Origin: JAKACA01 sp052143575
Lineage (GTDB): Bacteria; Actinomycetota; Acidimicrobiia; Acidimicrobiales; Bog-793
Reading direction: 5' to 3'
DNA length: 64,000 nt
Assembly (NCBI GenBank): GCA_052143575.1
Contig: JBKQSP010000051.1
Span: forward strand, 1-64,000
Made by a program: the position numbers and the translations under genes. The notes beneath the pieces were generated by a model, which was not told the DNA's origin, ran no database searches, and saw nothing but the letters and a program-made list of their open reading frames with translations. Numbering within the stretch: the first letter of the stretch is position 1; the number at the start of each line of letters is the position of its first letter. Of the stretch, positions 56,010 through 64,000 are shown piece after piece.

Positions 56010-58701
56010 CCGGGTCGATGCCGTAGCGCTCGATTGCCTCGGCGACCGTGCTCTCTTTGACGTCGCCGTTTCCCGCCAGCGAGGCCAGCACGGCCACCAC
56101 GAGGTGAGCGGCGTCGATCTCGAAGTGGCGGCGAAGGGCCGGTCGCGTGTCCGAGCGACCAAAGCCATCGGTGCCGAGCGGCACGAAGCTTCCCGGTAGG
56201 AAGCGTGAGATCTGATCGGGCACCGACTTCAGGTAGTCGGTGACGGCCACGATCGGGCCGCGGGCGTCGGCGAGCGCCCGCGAGACGTACGCCTCTCGGG
56301 GCGTCGAGCCCGGGTGCAGCCGGTTCCAACGCTCGATGTCGAGGGCGTCCTCGCGCAGCGCCTTGTAGCTCGTGACGGACCAGCATTCGGCGCCCACGCC
56401 CCACTCGTTCGCCAACAGCTCGCGCGCCTCGAGAGCGGCCTGCCACATCGGGCCGGAGAACAGGATCGTCGCCGGCCGGAGGGCCGCATCGGGCGAGGCG
56501 ACGTAGCGGTAGCAACCGCGCAGCACGCCGTAGCGGATGCTGTCGCGCTCGCCGGCGTCGTCCGGCAGGGCGGGCATCGGGTAGTTCTCGTTGTAGAGCG
56601 TCACGTAGTAGAGGAGGTCCTCGGCGTCCGGGCCGTACATGGTCTGGATGCCGTCGGCGACGATGAAGGCGAGCTCGTAGGCGAACGCCGGGTCGTAGGA
56701 ACGGACGCAGGGCACGACGGAGGCGAGCAGCGGTGAGTGCCCGTCCTCGTGCTGCAGGCCCTCGCCGTTCATCGTCGTCCGCCCAGCGGTGCACCCGAAG
56801 AGGAAACCCCTCGCCCGGGCGTCAGCAGCCTGCCAAATGAGGTCACCCACACGCTGGAACCCGAACATCGAATAGAACAGGTACATCGGCAGCATCGGCC
56901 TCGACCAGGTGGCATAGGCGGTCCCGGCCGCCTGGAAGCTGCCCATGCCGCCCGCCTCCGTGATGCCCTCCTGCAGGATCTGCCCGGTGCGGTCCTCGGC
57001 GTAGGTGAGAAGGAGGCCGGCGTCGACCGAGGTGTAGTGCTGGCCCTCGGAGGCGTAGATTTTCGCCTCGGCGAAGAGGGCGTCGAGGCCGAACGTGCGG
57101 CCCTCGTCCGGAATGATCGGCACGACGTAGCGACCGATCGACGGGTCACGCAGGAGGCTTCGCAGCATGCGGGCGAAGGCCATCGTCGTCGAGACCGCCT
57201 GGCCCTTGGAGCCGACCCAGAACTCGTCCCACAGGCTGGTGGCCGGGTTGGGCAGGCCGAGGCGCCCGGCACCCCGCACGAGGCGTGTCGGCAGGGAGCC
57301 GCCTTGGGCCTGCAAGCGCGCCTGCAGATACTCCTGCTCGGGCGAGCCGGCCGGCGGGCGGTAGTACGGCGGGTGCTCGGCGTCGAGGGCGGAGTCGGGT
57401 ATCTCCTCGCTCAGATAGAGGCGGTCGCGCAGCAGGCGCAGCTGCTCACGAGTCATCTTCTTGATCTGATGGGTGGCGTTTCGCGCCTCGATCTCGGGAC
57501 CGAGCGTCCAACCCTTCACGGTCTTGGCGAGGATGACGGTGGGCGCCCCCGTCTGCTCTGTCGCCATCTTGTAAGCGGCGTACAGCTTTTGGTAGTCGTG
57601 CCCACCCCGCGGCAGCGCCTGCAACTCGGCGTCGGAGAGGTGCTCCACCATCTTGCGCAGGCGGGGGTCGGGACCGAAGAAGTGCTCCCTGATGTAGGCG
57701 CCTTCGGCGGTCGAGTAGGTCTGGAAGTCACCGTCGAGCGTGGTGTTCATCTTGTTGACGAGGACGCCGTCGACGTCGCGGGCGAGCAGCTCGTCCCACT
57801 TGCGCCCCCAGATGACCTTGATGACGTTCCAGCCGCAACCGCGGTAGAGCGCTTCCAGCTCCTGGATGATCTTGCCGTTGCCGCGCACGGGGCCGTCGAG
57901 GCGCTGCAGGTTGCAGTTGACCACGAAGACGAGGTTGTCGAGCTTCTCGCGGGCGGCGAGGCGGAGGGCGCCCTGGCTCTCGGGCTCGTCCATCTCGCCA
58001 TCGCCGACGAAGCACCAGACGCGGGAGGCCGACGTGTCGACGATCTCGCGGTGCAGCAGGTAGCGGTTGAAGCGCGCCTGGTAGACGGCGGCGAGCGGGC
58101 CGAGGCCCATCGAGACCGTGGGGAACTCCCAGAAGTCCGGCATGAGGCGAGGATGCGGGTAGCTGGAAAGGCCGTGGCCGCTGGTCTCGAAGCGGAAGTT
58201 GTCGAGCAGCGCCTCGTCGAGGCGCCCCTCGACGAAGGCCCTCGCGTAGATGCCGGGCGAGCCGTGACCTTGAAAGAAGACCTGGTCGCCGGCGAGGCCG
58301 TTGGCCTTGCCGTGGAAGAAGTGGTTGAAGCCGACCTCGTAGAGGGCGGCAGAGCCGGCGTAGGTGGAGAGGTGGCCGCCGATGCCGGGATCCTTCGAGT
58401 TCGCTCTCGTCACCATGACGGCGGCGTTCCAGCGGATGTAGGCGCGGATACGACGTTCCAGGTGCTCGTCGCCCGGGAACCACGGCTCACGAGCGGCCGG
58501 GATGGTGTTGACGTAGGGCGTCGACACCGTCGCCGGGAAACCGATCTGGTCGGCGCGGGCCCGTTCGAGAAGCTTCATGAGCAGGAAGCGGGCCCGATCG
58601 CGACCACTCTGCTCGACGATGGAATCGAAGGAGTCGAGCCACTCGGTGGTTTCCTCCGGGTCGATGTCCGGAACCTGGTGCGAGAAGCCGTCGAAGATCA
58701 C
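55984..58701 (-). CDS. aceE: Pyruvate dehydrogenase E1 component, homodimeric type
   Basis: A 905-residue thiamine-diphosphate enzyme that decarboxylates pyruvate and passes the acetyl group to the E2 lipoyl subunit. The TPP motif is GDGEMDEPESQG...NCN, and the substrate channel histidines are in HFFHGKANG and GHGSPGIY. Other homodimeric-E1 hallmarks are GRTTMNGEGLQHEDGHSPLL and SYDPAFAYELA. E2 and E3 are not in the window. GTG 58701 follows a GAGAAT box at 6 nt, a plausible leaderless promoter. Confidence 0.96.
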   Translation of the reverse strand: MIFDGFSHQVPDIDPEETTEWLDSFDSIVEQSGRDRARFLLMKLLERARADQIGFPATVSTPYVNTIPAAREPWFPGDEHLERRIRAYIRWNAAVMVTRANSKDPGIGGHLSTYAGSAALYEVGFNHFFHGKANGLAGDQVFFQGHGSPGIYARAFVEGRLDEALLDNFRFETSGHGLSSYPHPRLMPDFWEFPTVSMGLGPLAAVYQARFNRYLLHREIVDTSASRVWCFVGDGEMDEPESQGALRLAAREKLDNLVFVVNCNLQRLDGPVRGNGKIIQELEALYRGCGWNVIKVIWGRKWDELLARDVDGVLVNKMNTTLDGDFQTYSTAEGAYIREHFFGPDPRLRKMVEHLSDAELQALPRGGHDYQKLYAAYKMATEQTGAPTVILAKTVKGWTLGPEIEARNATHQIKKMTREQLRLLRDRLYLSEEIPDSALDAEHPPYYRPPAGSPEQEYLQARLQAQGGSLPTRLVRGAGRLGLPNPATSLWDEFWVGSKGQAVSTTMAFARMLRSLLRDPSIGRYVVPIIPDEGRTFGLDALFAEAKIYASEGQHYTSVDAGLLLTYAEDRTGQILQEGITEAGGMGSFQAAGTAYATWSRPMLPMYLFYSMFGFQRVGDLIWQAADARARGFLFGCTAGRTTMNGEGLQHEDGHSPLLASVVPCVRSYDPAFAYELAFIVADGIQTMYGPDAEDLLYYVTLYNENYPMPALPDDAGERDSIRYGVLRGCYRYVASPDAALRPATILFSGPMWQAALEARELLANEWGVGAECWSVTSYKALREDALDIERWNRLHPGSTPREAYVSRALADARGPIVAVTDYLKSVPDQISRFLPGSFVPLGTDGFGRSDTRPALRRHFEIDAAHLVVAVLASLAGNGDVKESTVAEAIERYGIDPDAVEPRTA

Positions 58702-58762
58702 CGTGTGATTCTCGCGCCGTCATGGCTGCCGTCCGGTCACAGGTGAGGGCGGGGCTGGTCGC

Positions 58763-58775
58763 TATGGTCGCGGCC
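58763..58775 (+). promoter_or_regulatory. Leaderless-type promoter of the RNase H gene
   Basis: TATGGT at 58763-58768 lies 7 nt before GTG 58776 and fixes the start 54 nt downstream of the longest possible one. Confidence 0.55.
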
Positions 58776-59237
58776 GTGCCGCAGCCCGCTCGATCCGTCG
58801 TCGTCTACACCGACGGCGCCTGCATCCGGAACCCCGGTCCGGGCGGCTGGGCCTGGGCCGTCTCGGAGGACCGCTACGCCAGCGGCTGCGAGGTGGCCAC
58901 GACCAACCAGCGCATGGAGCTGCGGGCCGTCATCGAGGCCCTCGCCGCCTTCCCCTCCGGCGAGGTGAAGGTCGTCAGTGACTCGACCTACGTCGTCAAC
59001 TGTTTCCGGCAGCGCTGGTGGGCGGGCTGGCGGGCGAGAGGCTGGCGCAACTCCAAGGGCGAGCCGGTGGCGAATCAGGACCTCTGGCGCCCCCTCGTGG
59101 CCCTCGTCATCGACGAGCGGCCCGGCTCGATCCAGCTCGAGTGGGTGAAGGGCCACGGGACGAACCTCGGCAACATCCTCGCCGATCGTTTGGCGACCGA
59201 GGCTGCCCGGCTGCAGCGGCCGGCCGTCGCCGGCTGA
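58776..59237 (+). CDS. rnhA: Ribonuclease HI
   Basis: A 153-residue RNase H that cuts the RNA strand of RNA-DNA hybrids. All four DEDD catalytic residues are visible: TDGACIRNPGPGGW, RMELRAVIEAL, VSDSTYVVNC and ILADRLATEAA. The true start is probably GTG 58776, giving VPQPARSVVVYTDGA, since the upstream residues to 58722 do not match RNase H. It is divergent from aceE. Confidence 0.93.
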   Translation: MPQPARSVVVYTDGACIRNPGPGGWAWAVSEDRYASGCEVATTNQRMELRAVIEALAAFPSGEVKVVSDSTYVVNCFRQRWWAGWRARGWRNSKGEPVANQDLWRPLVALVIDERPGSIQLEWVKGHGTNLGNILADRLATEAARLQRPAVAG

Positions 59238-59294
59238 GGGTGGGTGAGGAGCAACCGATCGGCGGCGGATTGGGACCAGAGGCCCACCGTCTCG

Positions 59295-59306
59295 TAGGTT
59301 GTTGAC
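59295..59306 (+). promoter_or_regulatory. Leaderless-type promoter of the SDR gene
   Basis: TAGGTT at 59295-59300 lies 6 nt before ATG 59307. Confidence 0.45.
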
Positions 59307-60074
59307 ATGCGTATCAACAACACTTCAGCGCTCGTGACCGGAGGGGCCTCCGGCCTCGGCGAGGCGACGGCGAGGGCCCTGTACGCGGCTGGCGCCACGG
59401 TCACGCTCTTCGACCGCGACGAAGCCCGTGCCAAGGCGACGGCCGAGGCGATCGGCGGGGCGACGAGCTATGTCGCCGGCGACGTGGGCGACCCGGACGC
59501 CGTCACGCGGGCGGTGGAGCTGGCGGCGGCCGCCGGCGAGTTCCGCATCACGGTGTCGTGCGCCGGCATCGGATGGGCACAGCGCACGATCGGCCGCAAC
59601 GGCGAGCCGCACGACTTCGACGCCTTCAAGACGGTCGTGAACGTCAACCTGGTCGGGACGTTCAACGTCATGCGCATCTCCGCAGGCGCCATGTCGAAGA
59701 CCGAGCCGCTCGACGACGGCGAGCGGGGGGTCATCGTCAACACGGCCTCCGTCGCAGCCTTCGAGGGGCAGATCGGCCAGATCTCCTACTCGGCCTCCAA
59801 GGGCGGCGTCGTGGGCATGACCGTGCCGGCGGCGCGCGACCTCGCCCCGGTCGGCATCCGGGTGAACACGATCGCCCCGGGGCTCATGGATACCCCCCTG
59901 CTCGGACTCCTGCCGGAGGAGAACCGCAAAGCCCTCGGCGCCGGCGTCCTCTTCCCGAAGCGCCTCGGGACGCCGGCGGAGTTCGGCCAGCTCGTCGTCG
60001 CCATCGCCGAGAACGGCTACCTGAACGGTGAGACGATCCGCTTGGACGGCGGCCTGCGCATGCCACCGAAGTAG
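59307..60074 (+). CDS. Short-chain dehydrogenase/reductase
   Basis: A 255-residue NAD(P)-dependent oxidoreductase of the classical SDR type. The cofactor motif is TGGASGLG and the catalytic motif YSASKGG, with the Ser in NTASVAAFEG. The sequence is most like 3-hydroxyacyl-CoA dehydrogenase type II proteins (for example LAPVGIRVNTIAPGLMDTPLL), which fits fatty-acid or branched-chain degradation. It is a single gene without an obvious pathway partner. Confidence 0.9.
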   Translation: MRINNTSALVTGGASGLGEATARALYAAGATVTLFDRDEARAKATAEAIGGATSYVAGDVGDPDAVTRAVELAAAAGEFRITVSCAGIGWAQRTIGRNGEPHDFDAFKTVVNVNLVGTFNVMRISAGAMSKTEPLDDGERGVIVNTASVAAFEGQIGQISYSASKGGVVGMTVPAARDLAPVGIRVNTIAPGLMDTPLLGLLPEENRKALGAGVLFPKRLGTPAEFGQLVVAIAENGYLNGETIRLDGGLRMPPK

Positions 60075-60146
60075 TCGGGAGCGCTAAGAAGTAGCGGGAG
60101 CCGTCGGCACGGCGGTGCAGCCAGGTTCGAGAGGAGGTCGACACTC

Positions 60147-61148
60147 ATGCGATACGTCGAAACCAAAGGCGAGCGTCTCTCCGTCATCGGCCTCGGCACC
60201 TGGCAGTTCGGCTCACGCGAGTGGGGCTACGGGGCCGGCTACGCCGAACGGGATGCCGGCGAGATCGCCCGGCGAGCCGTCGAACTGGGCGTCAACCTCT
60301 TCGATACGGCGGAGGTGTACGGCTTCGGGCGCTCGGAGCGCATCCTCGGCGCCGCCATCGCCGAACACCGCCACGAGGTCTTCATCGCCACCAAGGTCTT
60401 TCCCGTCGTCCCGGTGCCGGCCGTCATCTGCCGGCGGGCGGAGGGCAGCGCCCGCCGCCTCGGTATCAGCGAGATCGACCTCTACCAACTGCACTGGCCG
60501 AACCCGGTCGTGCCGCCCCGCCTGCAGATGGAGGGCATGCGCCAGGTCCACAACCGTGGCCTTGCACGCCACATCGGCGTCAGTAACTACTCGCTGGCGG
60601 GCTGGCAGGCGGCCGAGGAGGCATTTGGTGGCACCGTCTTGACGAACCAGGTGCGCTTCAGCCTCGTCGACCGGCGCCCGCTCGCCTCGGGGATGACCGC
60701 CTGGGCAGCCGAGCACGATCACCTCGTGATGGCCTACAGCCCACTCGCCCAGGGGCTGCTCTCCGGTCGCTACGACGCCGAGCACCGTCCCGGTGGCATG
60801 CGTGCCAACCAAACGGCCTTCCTGCCGGAGAACCTCGAGCGGGCAGCCGGGCTCATCGAGGCCCTGCGCGGCGTCGCCGCCGCTCACGATGCCACGCCCG
60901 CCCAGGTGGCACTCGCCTGGATCGTGAGCTACCGGAGCGTCGTGGCCATCCCGGGGGCGAGCTCGGTCGCCCAGATGGAGCACAACGCCGCCGCCGCCGA
61001 CCTCGAGCTGAGCGAGGACGAGCGGGCCGAGCTGCTGGCGGCGGCCGAGTCGTTCCGGCCGATGGAGCGTGTGCAGGCATGGCAGGAGGTGGCCCGGCAG
61101 CGCTTCGGTGCCATGGGACGGTTCGGACAGGCCGGCGACCGCCGGTGA
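60147..61148 (+). CDS. Aldo/keto reductase
   Basis: A 333-residue NADPH-type aldehyde/ketone reductase. The catalytic tetrad is in place: Asp53 and Tyr58 in FDTAEVYGFGRSE, Lys83 in FIATKVFP and His116 in QLHWPNP. Cofactor contact at AIPGASSVAQMEHN fits the family. AGGAGG stands upstream of the ATG. The amidase gene follows after 16 nt, so both are probably one transcript. Substrate not determinable. Confidence 0.92.
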   Translation: MRYVETKGERLSVIGLGTWQFGSREWGYGAGYAERDAGEIARRAVELGVNLFDTAEVYGFGRSERILGAAIAEHRHEVFIATKVFPVVPVPAVICRRAEGSARRLGISEIDLYQLHWPNPVVPPRLQMEGMRQVHNRGLARHIGVSNYSLAGWQAAEEAFGGTVLTNQVRFSLVDRRPLASGMTAWAAEHDHLVMAYSPLAQGLLSGRYDAEHRPGGMRANQTAFLPENLERAAGLIEALRGVAAAHDATPAQVALAWIVSYRSVVAIPGASSVAQMEHNAAAADLELSEDERAELLAAAESFRPMERVQAWQEVARQRFGAMGRFGQAGDRR

Positions 61149-61164
61149 CCGCAAGGGGGAAGTG

Positions 61165-62601
61165 ATGGACTCGTTACTGACGTGGATGGACGCAACCGAG
61201 CAGGCGCAGGCGGTGAGGAGCGGGCAGACATCGCCGTCCGAGCTCGTCGAGGCCGCAATCGAGCGCATCGAGCGCGTCAACCCGGATCTGAACGCCGTCA
61301 TCCACGAGCGTTTCGACGCCGCCCGCAAGGAGGCGGCCGCCGGCAAGGTCAGCGGGCCGTTCGCCGGCGTCCCCATCCTGTTGAAGGATCTCGGCGCCGC
61401 CCAGGCGGGCGAGCCGCTCCACCTCGGGCTCGGCGCCCTCAAGGAGGCAGGCTTCCGGGCAGCTACCGACAGCTTCATCGCCGCCAAGCTGCAGGCCGCC
61501 GGCTGCATCATCCTCGGGCGCACGAACTGCCCGGAGTTCGGCACGACGATCACGACCGAGCCGGTCTCCTACGGCCCGACACGAAACCCTTGGAACACCC
61601 AGCACACCACGGGCGGCTCCTCCGGCGGGTCGGCGGCGGCCGTGGCCAGTGGCATGGTGCCCGTCGCCCATGCCAACGACGGCGGCGGCTCGATCCGTAT
61701 CCCGGCCGCCAACTGCGGCCTGTTCGGGCTGAAGCCGAGCCGCGGCCGTGTCAGCCCGGGGCCTGACCCGCACGAGTCCTCCTGGTCGGGATCCACGATC
61801 GACCACATGGTGACGAGGACCGTGCGCGACTCGGCCGGGCTGCTCGACGTGCTCGCCGGCGAGATGCCGGGCGACCTCTTCGTCGCCCCGCCGCCGCGGC
61901 GCCCCTTCGCCCACGAGGTGGGCGCCGACACCGGCGCCCTCAAGATCGGTTGGCTCGATCATCCCGCCCAGGAGGGGATCGCCCCCAACGCGGAGTGCGC
62001 CACGGCCGTGCACGAGGCACGCGACCTCCTCGAATCGCTCGGGCACGAGCTGCACGAGGCGCACCCGGCCGCCCTCGGCGAAGCGGAGTTCACGCGTCAC
62101 TTCCTGACGATCATCACGACGGCGGTGGCGGCCGACCTCGAGGAGTGGAGCGACGCCATCGGCCGCGTCATCGCTCCCGGCGAGCTCGAGCCGGACAACC
62201 AGACGTTCCAGATGCTCGGCGCCATGGTGCCGGCCACCGCCTACCTGCGCTCGGAACTGTGGTTCGAAGCCTGGCGCCGGCGCATGGCGGCCTTCTGGGC
62301 CGAAGGCGGCTACGACCTTTTGCTGACGCCCGTGCTCAACATGCCACCCGCCCGCCTCGGCGAGCTCTCCGAGCCGATCCTCGGTCAGCAGCGTGTCATC
62401 GAGGCGCTCCAGTACACGGCGCAGTTCAACGTCACCGGCCAGCCCGCCATGTCGTTGCCGCTGCACTGGACGCCGGAGGGGCTGCCTGTCGGGGTACAGC
62501 TCGTGGCGGCCTACGGTCGGGAAGACGTCCTCGTTCGGCTAGCGTCTCGCGTTGAGCAGGCCGCACCCTGGGCAGACCGTAAGCCGCCGGTGCACGCGTG
62601 A
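61165..62601 (+). CDS. Amidase
   Basis: A 478-residue amidase-signature hydrolase. The Ser-cisSer-Lys triad is visible: Lys in ILLKDLGAAQ, cis-Ser in TTGGSSGGSAAAV and the nucleophile in DGGGSIRIPAANCG. Such enzymes hydrolyse amides, or serve as GatA-like or lactam-type enzymes. Without GatB/C neighbours a stand-alone amidase is most likely. ATG 61165 follows AAGGGGGAA; the adjacent GTG at 61162 is an equal alternative. Confidence 0.92.
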   Translation: MDSLLTWMDATEQAQAVRSGQTSPSELVEAAIERIERVNPDLNAVIHERFDAARKEAAAGKVSGPFAGVPILLKDLGAAQAGEPLHLGLGALKEAGFRAATDSFIAAKLQAAGCIILGRTNCPEFGTTITTEPVSYGPTRNPWNTQHTTGGSSGGSAAAVASGMVPVAHANDGGGSIRIPAANCGLFGLKPSRGRVSPGPDPHESSWSGSTIDHMVTRTVRDSAGLLDVLAGEMPGDLFVAPPPRRPFAHEVGADTGALKIGWLDHPAQEGIAPNAECATAVHEARDLLESLGHELHEAHPAALGEAEFTRHFLTIITTAVAADLEEWSDAIGRVIAPGELEPDNQTFQMLGAMVPATAYLRSELWFEAWRRRMAAFWAEGGYDLLLTPVLNMPPARLGELSEPILGQQRVIEALQYTAQFNVTGQPAMSLPLHWTPEGLPVGVQLVAAYGREDVLVRLASRVEQAAPWADRKPPVHA

Positions 62602-62626
62602 CCGTTGTTTCGGCGGCTCGAAGCCG

Positions 62627-62671
62627 GCTGACTTCCCGAACGCTGACTCCCTGAACGCTGACCCCCTGGAC
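62627..62671 (+). repeat. Three 15-bp repeats before cysD
   Basis: GCTGACTTCCCGAAC, GCTGACTCCCTGAAC and GCTGACCCCCTGGAC lie end to end at 62627, 62642 and 62657, ending 17 nt before the cysD ATG. They could be a protein-binding array or a slippage product. Confidence 0.75.
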
Positions 62672-62688
62672 CGAATGCCCACAGCGAA

Positions 62689-63606
62689 ATGACCACGTAC
62701 CGGCTCTCACACCTCGACGAACTCGAAGCCGAGGCCATCCACATCATCCGTGAGGTGGTCGCCGAGTTCGAGAAGCCCGCCCTCCTCTTCTCCGGCGGCA
62801 AGGACTCCGCCGTCCTGTTGCGCCTCGCCGTGAAGGCGTGCTGGCCGCAGCGGCTTCCCTTCCCCGTCGTGCACGTCGACACCGGGCACAACTTCCCCGA
62901 GGTCATCGCCTACCGGGACCACCAGGTCGAGACGCTCAACCTCCGTCTCGTCGTCGGCTTGGTGCAAGAGGACATCGACCGCGGCCACATCATCGAGACC
63001 CCCTCGCCAGGGGCGACCCGCAACCGGCTGCAGACCTTCACACTGCTCCGAGTGCTCGAGGAAGGCGGCTACGACGCCGTCTTCGGGGGCGGCCGGCGCG
63101 ACGAGGAGAAGGCGCGTGCCAAGGAGCGGATCTTCTCGCTACGTGACGAGTTCGGGCAGTGGAACCCACGGGCGCAGCGACCCGAGCTCTGGAACCTCTA
63201 CAACACGAGGCACCGCCCGGGCGAGCACTTCCGTGTCTTCCCGCTCTCGAACTGGACCGAGCTCGACATCTGGCAGTACGTCGAGCAGGAGGAGGTGCCG
63301 CTGCCGGAGATCTACTTCTCCCACCGCCGCCCCGTCTTCCGGCGCGGCGGCTTGCTGCTCGCCGTCGGTCCCTTCACCCAGCCCCGTGAAGGCCACGCCG
63401 AGGAGGTGCCGTTCGAGGCGGCCGTTCGTTACCGCACGGTCGGGGACATGACCTGCACGGCCGCCATCGAGTCGACGGCCGTGACGCCCTCGCAGGTGAT
63501 CTCCGAGACGGCGGTCAGCCGGGTGAGCGAGCGAGGGGCCACGAGGGCGGACGACCGCTTCTCGGAGGCCGCCATGGAGGATCGCAAGCGGGAGGGCTAC
63601 TTCTAG
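62689..63606 (+). CDS. cysD: Sulfate adenylyltransferase subunit 2
   Basis: The small subunit of ATP sulfurylase, activating sulfate to adenosine 5'-phosphosulfate. The PP-loop is LLFSGGKDSAVLLRL, followed by HVDTGHNFPEVIAYRD and VFGGGRRDEEKARAKER. It is 305 residues long, with a typical C-terminus ending KREGYF. It is directly followed by cysN (start immediately after the stop), the expected pair. Confidence 0.95.
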   Translation: MTTYRLSHLDELEAEAIHIIREVVAEFEKPALLFSGGKDSAVLLRLAVKACWPQRLPFPVVHVDTGHNFPEVIAYRDHQVETLNLRLVVGLVQEDIDRGHIIETPSPGATRNRLQTFTLLRVLEEGGYDAVFGGGRRDEEKARAKERIFSLRDEFGQWNPRAQRPELWNLYNTRHRPGEHFRVFPLSNWTELDIWQYVEQEEVPLPEIYFSHRRPVFRRGGLLLAVGPFTQPREGHAEEVPFEAAVRYRTVGDMTCTAAIESTAVTPSQVISETAVSRVSERGATRADDRFSEAAMEDRKREGYF

Positions 63607-64000
63607 ATGGAGCTGCTCCGCTTCGCCACGGCCGGCTCGGTCGACGACGGCAAGTCGACGCTGATCGGCCGCCTGCTCTACGACTCGAAGCAGGTGTTCG
63701 AGGATCAGCTGCAGGCGGTCGAGGCCTCCAGCCTGGCGCGTGGAGACGACTACACGAACCTGGCCCTGCTCACCGACGGCCTGCGGGCCGAGCGTGAGCA
63801 GGGCATCACGATCGACGTCGCCTACCGCTACTTCGCCACCCCGAAACGCAAGTTCATCATCGCCGACACCCCAGGCCACACCCAGCACACGCGCAACATG
63901 GTGACGGGTTGCTCCACCGCCGACCTCGTCGTCCTGCTCGTCGACGCACGTCTCGGCCCCACCGAGCAGACTCGCCGGCACGCCACCGTCGCCTCGCTGC
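63607..64000 (+). CDS. cysN: Sulfate adenylyltransferase subunit 1, 3' end missing
   Basis: The GTPase subunit of ATP sulfurylase, which drives sulfate activation by GTP hydrolysis. The window holds the first 131 residues. G1 is AGSVDDGKSTLIGRLLYDS, switch I region DGLRAEREQGITIDVAYRYF, and G3 is IADTPGHTQHTRNM. The gene is cut by the window end; a C-terminal adenylylsulfate kinase (CysC) fusion, common in bacteria, cannot be judged. Confidence 0.94.
   Translation, partial: MELLRFATAGSVDDGKSTLIGRLLYDSKQVFEDQLQAVEASSLARGDDYTNLALLTDGLRAEREQGITIDVAYRYFATPKRKFIIADTPGHTQHTRNMVTGCSTADLVVLLVDARLGPTEQTRRHATVASL

Noticed and set aside
55449..56168. Longer GNAT start at 56168
   Set aside because: The extra residues are Ser/Arg/Trp-rich shadow of aceE and do not resemble an acetyltransferase; ATG 56009 fits better.
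56737..58746. 669-codon plus-strand frame opposite aceE
   Set aside because: It is a codon-position shadow of aceE; the aceE protein is motif-complete.
1..64000. tRNA, rRNA, tmRNA or RNase P RNA genes
   Set aside because: I looked in the intergenic gaps and saw none with the expected arms or conserved motifs; a covariance search would be needed to exclude small ones.

Overview
The window is visibly GC-rich with dense, mostly co-directional genes. It looks like the chromosome of an actinobacterium, and a deep-branching one such as a member of class Acidimicrobiia is my best guess (inference, not a match). The reasons are the order mIHF-gmk-rpoZ-coaBC-metK-priA, a PriA that seems to lack helicase motifs, the order rpsO-pnp-M16 peptidase-dapB ... 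dapA-RNase J-ftsK, a DinB/mycothiol-type metal-binding protein, and a SufC-SufS-SufU cluster. GTG starts are very common. Many genes have a TANNNT box 6-8 nt before the start codon, the layout expected of leaderless mRNAs.

Layout. 1-7189: a dipeptide/oligopeptide ABC transporter, with a binding protein cut by the window edge, a permease, a second permease type, a duplicated copy of the first permease, and a fused two-domain ATPase on the opposite strand. 7280-13164: the mIHF-gmk-rpoZ-coaBC-metK-priA core block. 13195-13762: a small membrane protein behind three 20-bp repeats. 13913-19030: rpsO, pnp, an M16 peptidase and dapB. 19077-29311: accessory genes lying between dapB and dapA, namely a secreted subtilase-like protein, two TetR regulators, a DUF4232-like secreted protein, a ferritin-like di-iron protein, a beta-carbonic anhydrase, a YCF48-like lipoprotein and a metal-binding DinB-type protein. 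29396-36368: dapA, RNase J, ftsK and a D,D-carboxypeptidase. 36381-40800: homoserine kinase, then a compact run of LLM flavin enzyme, alpha/beta hydrolase and PAS-GGDEF cyclase. 40868-44157 (minus): sufU, sufS, sufC and an MBL hydrolase. 44249-47909: acyl-CoA dehydrogenase, HAD phosphatase, a candidate structured small RNA with a 14-codon ORF, thiE, and a HhH-GPD glycosylase with a histone-H1-like tail. 48097-48829: a MazF/ribbon-helix-helix toxin-antitoxin pair plus the remnant of another antitoxin. 49001-52811: a sulfite-oxidase-fold protein, its reductase and a xanthine-dehydrogenase-type molybdenum subunit. 52961-59237: an unknown gene, a secreted 14-repeat protein, a GNAT enzyme, aceE and RNase H. 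59307-64000: SDR, aldo/keto reductase, amidase, cysD and the start of cysN.

Functionally, most of the window is housekeeping: translation and RNA decay (rpsO, pnp, RNase J), lysine/threonine synthesis (dapB, dapA, thrB), S-adenosylmethionine and CoA synthesis, Fe-S assembly, sulfate activation, pyruvate oxidation and chromosome segregation. The most unusual elements are the structured RNA at about 46150-46375, the promoter-embedded operator of the toxin-antitoxin pair, the recurring leaderless promoter pattern, the gmk gene without a normal start codon, and the H1-tailed DNA glycosylase. No tRNA, rRNA, CRISPR array or intact insertion sequence was recognised.
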